Made by a program: the position numbers and the translations under genes
From: Nitrospiria bacterium
GTDB taxonomy: Bacteria; Nitrospirota; Nitrospiria; JACQBZ01
Reading direction: 5' to 3'
DNA length: 38,559 bases
Assembly: GCA_919901335.1 (NCBI GenBank)
Contig: CAKKOZ010000116.1
Location: forward strand, 1-38,559
The notes under the pieces: generated by a model
Told to the model about the DNA's origin: nothing
Databases searched by the model: none
The model's input: only the letters and a program-made list of their open reading frames with translations
In this document: one piece after another, positions 32,777-38,559 of the stretch
Layout of the letters: each line of letters opens with the position of its first letter
How positions within the stretch are numbered: the first letter of the stretch is position 1

Positions 32777-34480
32777 TCAATCCGCAAAGGTTGAGTCCGC
32801 CACCTCTTCCAACGTGGTTAATCCTTCCCCGACTTTTGCCAGACCGCTCATGCGCAACGTTTTCATCCCCGTGCCGATGGCCCTTTTTTTAATCTCATCC
32901 GAAGAAGCCCCTTGCAGGATCAATTCCCGGACCTCTTCGCCGATGGGCATCACTTCATACAACGCCAAGCGGCCTTTATAACCCGTGTCGCTGCAGGTCG
33001 TGCAGCCCTTGCCTTTATAACAGACGGTGTTCTTGGCTTCTTCCTCCGACATTCCCGCCTTGATCAGCGTCTGAACCGGAATCTTTTCGACTTCTTTGCA
33101 GTCCTTGCAGACTCGACGGACCAGCCGCTGCGCAAGAATCATGATCACGGAGGAGGCCACCAGAAAGGGCTCGATGCCCATGTTGAGAAGCCGGTTGATC
33201 GTGCTCGGCGCATCGTTGGTGTGCAGCGTGGACAGGACCAGGTGCCCGGTCAGGGCCGCCTTGACGCCGATCTCGGCCGTTTCGTAGTCCCGGATTTCGC
33301 CGACCATGATGATGTCGGGGTCCTGCCGGAGAAAGGATCGGAGGGCGGCCGCGAAATTAAGGCCGATCTCGTCCTTCATCTGGACCTGATTAATCCCCAT
33401 CAGGTTGTACTCGACCGGATCTTCGGCCGTCATGATGTTCACATCAATGGTATTGATATAGTTCAACGCGGAATACAGCGTGGTGGTTTTACCGCTTCCG
33501 GTCGGACCCGTCACCAGCACCATCCCGTAGGGACTGCCGATCACCTTCATAAAGTGCTCCAGGGCTTTGGGATCAAACCCGAGCTTGGTCAGATCCAGCG
33601 TCAGATTGCTTTTATCCAGGAGCCGCATCACGATCTTTTCGCCGAACAGACACGGCAGGGAGGAAACGCGGAGGTCGACCTCCTTGTCATCGAACCTTAT
33701 TTTGATGCGCCCGTCTTGAGGAAGCCGCCGTTCGGCGATGTCGAGATCGGCCATGATCTTGAATCGGGAGGTCAAGGCCGCCTGCAACTTTTTCGGTGGA
33801 GCCATGACTTCGTAGAGGGACCCGTCCAGCCGGTACCGCACCCGAAAACTATGCTCATACGGTTCGATGTGGATATCGCTCACCTTTTTCTTGACGGCTT
33901 CCGTCAAGATCAGGTTCGCCAGTTTGACCACCGGTGCCTCCTCCACCGCCTCCTTCAGCTTGCCGATATCCTCTTCCGCTTCGCGGATAATCGTCGGCGA
34001 CGCCGCTTCCTGCGTCTCGAGGTCTTTCAACACCGTCTGGAGCTCCTTCGTGGAAACGTCGTAGGCCTTGGCGATGGCCGCCATGACGGCCACCTCCGAG
34101 GCCACCATCGGCTCGATCTCGTATCCGGTCATGAATCGGATGTCATCGATGGCAAACACATCGGTGGGATCCACCATGGCCAGGCTGAGCATGGCCCCGG
34201 AACGCTTGATGGGAATGACATTGTATTTGTGAACCACCTCGGCCGGCACCAGTTTCGTGACAGCCGGATCAATCTGGACTTTCGCGAGATCGACAGCGGG
34301 GATGCCGTACTGCTGGCTCAGAAACTTCAGCAGCTTCTCCTCTTCAACAAAATTCAACTTGGCGAGGACGCTGCCCAGCCGGCCGCCCTCTTTCTTTTGA
34401 ACCAAGAGGGCCTTCTGGAGCTGGTCCTCCGTAATGAGCTTGGCCGTTGTGAGCAGTTTCCCCAATCGTTCAGGAACCAA
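32777..34480 (-). CDS. pilB: Type IV pilus extension ATPase PilB with MshEN domain
   Basis: PilB powers pilin polymerisation. The 567-residue product has an N-terminal MshEN domain with two 24-residue motifs at 5-28 (RLG...Q28) and 34-57 (RLG...Q57), five residues apart, as in c-di-GMP-binding ATPases. The ATPase core has Walker A GPTGSGKT (325-332), Asp box (TAEDPVEY), Walker B (DIIMVGEIRD) and His box (STLHTND). Four cysteines (CKDC; CTTC) form the zinc site. The start is TTG, with GAGG eight bases upstream. It is followed by pilT, pilC, pilS and pilR. No pilA, pilD or pilMNOPQ genes are in the window. Confidence 0.96.
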   Translation of the reverse strand: MVPERLGKLLTTAKLITEDQLQKALLVQKKEGGRLGSVLAKLNFVEEEKLLKFLSQQYGIPAVDLAKVQIDPAVTKLVPAEVVHKYNVIPIKRSGAMLSLAMVDPTDVFAIDDIRFMTGYEIEPMVASEVAVMAAIAKAYDVSTKELQTVLKDLETQEAASPTIIREAEEDIGKLKEAVEEAPVVKLANLILTEAVKKKVSDIHIEPYEHSFRVRYRLDGSLYEVMAPPKKLQAALTSRFKIMADLDIAERRLPQDGRIKIRFDDKEVDLRVSSLPCLFGEKIVMRLLDKSNLTLDLTKLGFDPKALEHFMKVIGSPYGMVLVTGPTGSGKTTTLYSALNYINTIDVNIMTAEDPVEYNLMGINQVQMKDEIGLNFAAALRSFLRQDPDIIMVGEIRDYETAEIGVKAALTGHLVLSTLHTNDAPSTINRLLNMGIEPFLVASSVIMILAQRLVRRVCKDCKEVEKIPVQTLIKAGMSEEEAKNTVCYKGKGCTTCSDTGYKGRLALYEVMPIGEEVRELILQGASSDEIKKRAIGTGMKTLRMSGLAKVGEGLTTLEEVADSTFAD

Positions 34481-34548
34481 GACCGTTACCTCTAACTAAG
34501 GTGAGCGGAATTTCCAATGGGTCACTCTACTGGATCGGCGCCGGATTG

Positions 34549-35427
34549 TCAATCTCTTGCCGGCTCAACGTTCCGTCCCAAGAGGCCCTGCCGAAGGGCC
34601 TCTTGCATAACGCCGATCGGCGGGCGTTGACCGGTCCAGATCTCAAAGGAAAGAGCGCCCTGGTGCACCAGCATTCCGAGCCCGTTGATCGCCTTCGCGC
34701 CGGCCGCTTGAGCCTGTTTAAGCAGAACCGTCATCGGCGGTTTATAGATCAGGTCACACACGACATGATGGGGCCTCAGAACATCGTCGGGAAGAAGGGG
34801 AGGATCATCCGGCTTCATGCCCACCGAGGTGGCGTTGATGATGATATCGGCCTGCCGAATCCCCGCTTCTAAAGACGCCTTCGTCCAGGGAAGGACGGAG
34901 GCGGAACACCGCACCGGCGATCGCCGAAGGTCCCGGACCAATTCCGCAGCCCGGGCCGATGAACGATTGGCAATCATCACGGCCGCCCCGCCTTCCAACA
35001 CCCATTGGAACGCAACCGCCCGGGCCGCCCCGCCCGCGCCCAGGATCAAGACCCGCTTGCCGGGGATGGGCTCCCCGGTCTCCTCCATAAAGGCGCGAAG
35101 GAACCCTCGACCATCGGTGTTGTGACCGATCCATCGGCCGCGGTGAATCTCAACCGTGTTGACGGCGCCGATCAACCGGGCCTCGGAAGTCAACCGGTCC
35201 ACCCAAGCCATGATCCGCCGCTTATGCGGAATGGTCACGTTGAAACCGGAGAACCCCAGCACCCGTATTGCCTTGACGGCCGATCGGATCCGGCGGGGCG
35301 CCACCTCCAGTGGAATGTACCCGTAGTCCAGACCCATCGCTTCAAAGGCCGCGTTGTGCATCAACGGCGACAGGGAATGGCGGATGGGATAACCGACAAT
35401 CCCGACCCATTTTGTCCGACCCGTCAT
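34549..35427 (-). CDS. aroE: Shikimate dehydrogenase
   Basis: AroE reduces 3-dehydroshikimate with NADPH in aromatic amino-acid synthesis. I choose the ATG at 35427, which has GGGAG seven bases upstream; an in-frame ATG two codons earlier is too close to that site. The 292-residue product has GYPIRHSLSPLMHN for substrate binding, the catalytic Lys69 in NVTIPHKRR, Asp105 in NTDGRGF, the nucleotide motif GAGGAARAV and ANRSSARA, where Arg suggests NADPH preference. It lies between pgsA and pilB in the same direction. Confidence 0.96.
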   Translation of the reverse strand: MTGRTKWVGIVGYPIRHSLSPLMHNAAFEAMGLDYGYIPLEVAPRRIRSAVKAIRVLGFSGFNVTIPHKRRIMAWVDRLTSEARLIGAVNTVEIHRGRWIGHNTDGRGFLRAFMEETGEPIPGKRVLILGAGGAARAVAFQWVLEGGAAVMIANRSSARAAELVRDLRRSPVRCSASVLPWTKASLEAGIRQADIIINATSVGMKPDDPPLLPDDVLRPHHVVCDLIYKPPMTVLLKQAQAAGAKAINGLGMLVHQGALSFEIWTGQRPPIGVMQEALRQGLLGRNVEPARD

Positions 35428-35448
35428 TGTCATACTCCCTTGTCCATA

Positions 35449-35569
35449 GGCTGCTCAAAAAGCTCCAGATGCGAGGCCGCAGGGACCGAGGAGACCGCAG
35501 CGTACTTATGATGGTACGTGAGGATCTCCGAGGGACCGAGAACGAAGCAGATGGACTTTTTCAGCAGCC
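35449..35569. repeat. 121-bp imperfect inverted repeat between pgsA and aroE
   Basis: The ends GGCTGCTCAAAAAGCTCCA and TGGACTTTTTCAGCAGCC are near-complementary. Internal parts (CGAGGAGACCGCAGCGTAC against GTACGTGAGGATCTCCGAGG) continue the pairing toward a centre near 35510. The whole element could fold into a long imperfect hairpin. It fills the gap between aroE's start and pgsA's stop. It resembles repeats I associate with Nitrospira genomes, from memory. Confidence 0.8.
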
Positions 35570-35571
35570 TG

Positions 35572-36108
35572 CTAGGCCTGTTCGGAATTGAGATGGCGAA
35601 TTCCCCGATAGATGTAATGCAGTCCGGAAAGAATCGTCAGCCCGATCGTCGCCACAAGAAACGGGAAGAGGCCGACCGTGCTGCCCTGGGTCGTCCCAAC
35701 CACCAGAACCATCGTCACGTAGATCAGCTGAACCGCCGTCGTGCTTTTCCCGAGGAATGTAGGTGAAATCTCCTGATGGGTTTGGGTCAGGTGCAGGATC
35801 AACGCGCCTAGGATCAAGATCAGATCCCGACTGACCACAATCACGGCGCTCCAGATCGGAATGATTTGAAGAATCGCCAGCGTCAGGAAGGAAGCCGTCA
35901 GCAGCAATTTATCCGCCATGGGATCGAGATAGGTCCCCAGCCTCGTTCTCTGGTTGGCGAGTCGTGCAATCAGACCGTCCAGGCTGTCCGTCAGGCCGGC
36001 CGCAACGAAAACGGTCAAGGCCCACCCATGGTAACCGTAAATCAAAAGATCAATAAAAACCGGAATCAGAAGGATGCGAAGAATGGTGAGTAAATTAGGA
36101 AGGTTCAT
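35572..36108 (-). CDS. pgsA: CDP-diacylglycerol-glycerol-3-phosphate phosphatidyltransferase
   Basis: PgsA commits CDP-diacylglycerol to phosphatidylglycerol in the inner membrane. The 178-residue product (ATG at 36108) has about five to six hydrophobic segments and the CDP-alcohol phosphotransferase motif, seen as DSLDGLIARLANQ followed by GTYLDPMADK, with the conserved Asp residues in place. It begins NLPNLLTILRILLIPVF, the usual start of this subfamily. GAGG touches the ATG directly, so a TTG two codons upstream (36114) may be used. A perfect consensus promoter lies about 36 bp upstream. Confidence 0.95.
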   Translation of the reverse strand: MNLPNLLTILRILLIPVFIDLLIYGYHGWALTVFVAAGLTDSLDGLIARLANQRTRLGTYLDPMADKLLLTASFLTLAILQIIPIWSAVIVVSRDLILILGALILHLTQTHQEISPTFLGKSTTAVQLIYVTMVLVVGTTQGSTVGLFPFLVATIGLTILSGLHYIYRGIRHLNSEQA

Positions 36109-36143
36109 CCTCAAAGACCATGTATATCGGGCTGCATGGTTGG

Positions 36144-36172
36144 ATTATAAGAAACTGCCGATGGATTGTCAA
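36144..36172 (-). promoter_or_regulatory. Perfect-consensus sigma-70 promoter of pgsA
   Basis: On the minus strand TTGACA (36167-36172), exactly 17 bp, then TATAAT (36144-36149) match the sigma-70 consensus at all twelve positions. It may also feed aroE and the pil genes downstream, unless the repeat at 35449-35569 blocks transcription. Confidence 0.88.
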
Positions 36173-36211
36173 ACCCTCGAACCGGCAGCGGCTCAAGCAA
36201 GAAAAAAAATG

Positions 36212-36240
36212 TTGATTGCTTCGGATGAACCCGCTATAAT
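36212..36240 (+). promoter_or_regulatory. Sigma-70 promoter of the small plus-strand gene
   Basis: TTGATT (36212-36217), a 17-bp spacer and TATAAT (36235-36240) match the consensus at ten or more of twelve positions. It is divergent from the pgsA promoter, with 39 bp between the -35 elements. The gene start follows 25 bp downstream. Confidence 0.8.
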
Positions 36241-36264
36241 TTCCCCCGTCACGGAGTATGCCGG

Positions 36265-36576
36265 ATGCAGCGAATCGTTGAACGACATCAGATTGAGGGA
36301 CAAGACGAGCGACAACGCGTCTTCAATCGCCTCGTGGATATCCTGCGCGTCGAAAAAGGGTACACGGCGATTTTCCATTACGAAGGGCTCACCTTTGAGA
36401 CGGAGTCCGCGCGAACCGTCGAAGAAACGATTCGGAGTTTGATTTTAAAACTGCACAAAGCCGGCTGCTCGAATCTTCGCACCCGCCTTAATTTTCGAGG
36501 ACCGCGTTATCTGGCGGAGCGCGAACCGTGGGCGAACTATTCCGACAGCGCGCTTCACGAAGCCGGTCGCACGTAG
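36265..36576 (+). CDS. Small protein of unknown function
   Basis: The 103-residue protein starts with ATG and has GGAG eight bases upstream and a strong promoter. It is mainly helical and charged, with no signal peptide or membrane segment. The sequence suggests a compact alpha/beta fold: VFNRLVDILRVEKGYTAIFH, VEETIRSLILKLHKAG and RTRLNFRGPRYLAERE. I recognise no family. The GAF protein gene follows 63 bp later and may share its transcript. Confidence 0.75.
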   Translation: MQRIVERHQIEGQDERQRVFNRLVDILRVEKGYTAIFHYEGLTFETESARTVEETIRSLILKLHKAGCSNLRTRLNFRGPRYLAEREPWANYSDSALHEAGRT

Positions 36577-36639
36577 CCGCTCGATCACCGTTTGCTTCAC
36601 GATCAAGCGGGTTCACACGACAATCAACCCGATCTACGG

Positions 36640-37422
36640 ATGGCCATGGACCCCTCCAATAAAATACTCCCGGTTGATAAAAAACGATGGGAGCTCTGGG
36701 GCATCTCCTTTTTTCTGCTTCTCTCCTCGGCCGGGACCGTCATCGCCTTCGGCATGATTTCGGATCAGCCTCCGGTGATGATCGCCTTTCTCGGCATCTT
36801 CTTCCTGCTCTTCTGCGCCTACATCATTGACAGCGAGTTCAAACTTCAAAGAATCCAGAAGCAATTGCGCGATGAACAGTTTAAAGTCTTGGAGGAAGAG
36901 GTCAAGATATCGGCGCTTCAAACACGCCTGAAGGAATTGACGGCGTTGCAGAAAGCAATGACGGCGATCGGGATGGAGACGCAACCCGAGAAGGCCCTCG
37001 ATACGATCCTGGGGGCCGCGCTGGAGTTTTTTGCGGCCGACCAGGGTTCCATCATGCTGGTGGATGAGTCCTCCCAAACACTCATCATCGCCTGCAGCGT
37101 TGGCATCAAGCCGGAATACACGGCCCAAAACCGCCCCAAGGTCGGAGAAGGCGCTGCGGGATATGTCGCCCAAACCGGCGAAGCCCTGCTCCTTCCTCCC
37201 AAAACCAATCAATACAAGAACGTCGAGACCAAATCGACCGAACTCTTCTCCGGGATCTGCGCCCCGCTGCGAAGCCGGAACAAGATCATCGGGATCATCA
37301 ACTATTCCATCGTGGACCCCAAAAAACGTCTCTTTACGGAATACGACCTCAAGCTCCTGATTATTTTTGCACAGTACGCGACGTTGGTTATGGATGCCGC
37401 CGGCGCCGCGCGGTTAAGATAG
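36640..37422 (+). CDS. Membrane-anchored GAF domain protein
   Basis: GAF domains bind small ligands and often sit in signalling proteins. I take the ATG at 36640; an upstream TTG would add 16 residues of unlikely composition. The 260-residue product has two membrane helices (LWGISFFLLLSSAGTVIAF and PVMIAFLGIFFLLFCAYII), a coiled-coil linker (IQKQLRDEQFKVLEEEVKI, continued) and one GAF domain to the end (LDTILGAALEFFAADQGSIMLVD ... FSGICAPLRSRNKIIGIINY, in part). No output domain such as GGDEF or kinase is present, so it may act through a partner. It converges on the Ycf48-like gene. Confidence 0.85.
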   Translation: MAMDPSNKILPVDKKRWELWGISFFLLLSSAGTVIAFGMISDQPPVMIAFLGIFFLLFCAYIIDSEFKLQRIQKQLRDEQFKVLEEEVKISALQTRLKELTALQKAMTAIGMETQPEKALDTILGAALEFFAADQGSIMLVDESSQTLIIACSVGIKPEYTAQNRPKVGEGAAGYVAQTGEALLLPPKTNQYKNVETKSTELFSGICAPLRSRNKIIGIINYSIVDPKKRLFTEYDLKLLIIFAQYATLVMDAAGAARLR

Positions 37423-37442
37423 ATCCGGGTCGTCGCCTTAAA

Positions 37443-38447
37443 CTAACGTTTAAACTGCCTGACCCAGAACATTCCGCCGTCCACGGTGTAGAGGATCGTC
37501 CCGTTATCGCCGACGGCCCAGCCGGTCTTGTCGTTGATAAAATAGACGCTTCTCAAGATTGCACCCGTCCGGGTCGGTCGAGCCAGCCAGAACATTCCGC
37601 CGTTGGTGGTCTGAAGAATGATACCGTCCTCGCCCGCGACCCAGCCGAAGCCCGCGCCGTAGAACTTGATGTCGGTCAATATCCCCGTGGCGGTCGTTTG
37701 GGGTCCACGGAGCCATGAGACGCCCTCGTTCGTCGTCTTCAGAAAGACTCCGCCATCCCCCACCACCCAGACGGCATTACCGGCTCCGTTAACGGCATTC
37801 AGACTGCGGGTCGTTCCGCTGAGCTGGGAGATCCAGAGGGCTCCGCGGGTTCCGGAATTGGTGTAGAAAATAAGGCCGTCATCGCCGACGATCCAGCCGT
37901 GGTCGCCATCCCGGAAAAAAACATCGCGGAGATGGCGGTTCCCGGATCCGATCTGGGTCACCCAGGAAAATCCGCCGTTGGGGGTGTGAAGAATCGTCCC
38001 GTTGTCGCCCACCACCCAGCCGACGTTTGCATCGTTCTTCTGGAAGAAAACGCCGTTCAACCGATTCGAGGTGCCGCTGGCCTGCCGCATCCAGCCCAGC
38101 CCGGAATTGATGGTCTGTAAGATGGTCCCGCCGTCCCCCACCGCCCATCCGGTGTTCGCATCCACAAACCGGATGGCTCTTAAATCCTGGGTCGTCCCGC
38201 TCGGCTCGGAGAACCAACTCGCGCCGCCGTTTCGCGTGTGGAGAAGCGTGCCGCTGTTCCCGACGATCCACCCCTCGCCGGCATTGATGAAGTAAACATC
38301 GTTCAACGACTCGGTAAAGGCATTTTCCACCGCGCCTTCCTGGAGGGTCTCCCCTGGACCGGCGCAGGCAGTGATCGCCAGTTGAGCCGCGATGATCAAG
38401 CCGGACAACCTGCCCAGCCGAGCCAAAAACCCGTCGGATCGCTTCAT
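37443..38447 (-). CDS. Ycf48-like seven-repeat beta-propeller lipoprotein
   Basis: The 334-residue protein begins with a lipoprotein signal (LIIAAQLAITAC) and then has seven repeats of about 40 residues, each built on a pattern like GWxVGxxGTILxTxxGGxxW. This is typical of Ycf48/Hcf136-type seven-bladed propellers. Examples are GWIVGNSGTLLHTRNGGASW and GWAVGDNGTILYTVDGGMFW. Ycf48 helps assemble photosystem II in phototrophs, but the family is widespread in non-phototrophs with unknown roles, and no photosynthesis gene is seen here. GGGG seven bases before the ATG serves as ribosome-binding site. The second gene upstream is only partly in the window. Confidence 0.9.
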   Translation of the reverse strand: MKRSDGFLARLGRLSGLIIAAQLAITACAGPGETLQEGAVENAFTESLNDVYFINAGEGWIVGNSGTLLHTRNGGASWFSEPSGTTQDLRAIRFVDANTGWAVGDGGTILQTINSGLGWMRQASGTSNRLNGVFFQKNDANVGWVVGDNGTILHTPNGGFSWVTQIGSGNRHLRDVFFRDGDHGWIVGDDGLIFYTNSGTRGALWISQLSGTTRSLNAVNGAGNAVWVVGDGGVFLKTTNEGVSWLRGPQTTATGILTDIKFYGAGFGWVAGEDGIILQTTNGGMFWLARPTRTGAILRSVYFINDKTGWAVGDNGTILYTVDGGMFWVRQFKR

Positions 38448-38488
38448 GGTCCATCCCCTTTTTATGTTAAGAATTCCCCGATGCCGTT

Positions 38489-38559
38489 TTAATGAACCGC
38501 GGACTCAAGCAGCGTCACGGCGGCCGTGTTTCCGTCAATCTGAACCGGGACACCCAGCG
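38489..38559 (-). CDS. C-terminal end of an unidentified gene
   Basis: An open frame enters from the right edge and ends at TAA (38489-38491). The visible residues are LGVPVQIDGNTAAVTLLESA plus VH. This is too little to identify the protein. The frame is open with no stop to the edge, and its end lies 41 bp from the Ycf48-like gene, which suggests an upstream operon partner. Confidence 0.5.
   Translation of the reverse strand, partial: LGVPVQIDGNTAAVTLLESAVH

Noticed and set aside
32912..34495. A 527-codon open frame antisense to pilB, and similar long antisense frames opposite aarF (14852-16279), gspL (5154-6290), gspD (12213-13550) and gspF/gspE (9943-11106)
   Set aside because: These frames are side effects of GC-rich codon use opposite clearly real genes. 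Their products are rich in Arg, His, Gln and Asp and match no family pattern.
37443..38447. Periodic DNA repeats as a CRISPR or satellite array
   Set aside because: The periodicity comes from protein-level propeller repeats in one reading frame; the DNA copies differ widely and have no constant repeat-spacer pattern.

Overview
The window looks like a chromosomal segment of a GC-rich, Gram-negative bacterium. It encodes a type II secretion system with outer-membrane secretin, a type IV pilus motor, RlpA, lipoproteins and several short palindromic repeats. The gene content and an approximately 120-bp palindromic intergenic repeat, which resembles repeats I associate with Nitrospira genomes, suggest Nitrospirota or a relative. 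That assignment is inference and no rRNA is present to confirm it. Coding density is very high: no stretch over 300 bases lacks a gene, and the largest gaps (about 125-155 bp) hold promoters or hairpins.

Region 1 (1-14.7 kb) is mostly minus strand. A divergent promoter at about 14.75 kb starts a type II secretion operon in the order gspC-D-E-F-G-H-I-J-N-L-M. A plus-strand lipoprotein gene then interrupts it. Beyond that come gspK, a small secreted beta-rich protein and a lipoprotein metalloprotease (HEYGH) that runs off the left edge. The system is unusual in three ways: the secretin is compact, GspL looks like fused PilM and PilN, and gspK is displaced.

Region 2 (14.8-17.4 kb) holds an AarF/UbiB-type atypical kinase on the plus strand. 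It is followed in the same frame, directly after its stop codon, by a HEAT-repeat ORF, then by a membrane-anchored coiled-coil protein. A small basic protein lies convergent to these.

Region 3 (17.5-27.2 kb, minus strand) is housekeeping: ispE, a tRNA-Gln that overlaps its 3' end, prs, rplY, pth, a proton-pumping pyrophosphatase, ychF, rpsF, ssb and rpsR, then PilZ, exported nuclease and RlpA genes.

Region 4 (27.2-36.1 kb, minus strand) carries pgsA and aroE, then pilB, pilT, pilC, pilS and pilR. These supply the extension and retraction motors, the platform and the two-component regulator of a type IV pilus. Both GspE and PilB carry N-terminal motifs matching the MshEN c-di-GMP-binding pattern, and a PilZ protein lies between the two clusters, so shared c-di-GMP control is plausible.

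Region 5 (36.1-38.6 kb) holds a small unknown protein and a membrane GAF protein on the plus strand. On the minus strand are a seven-repeat Ycf48-like lipoprotein and the C-terminal end of an unidentified gene.

No CRISPR array, insertion sequence, prophage or rRNA was seen. No convincing intrinsic terminator with a T-run was found.
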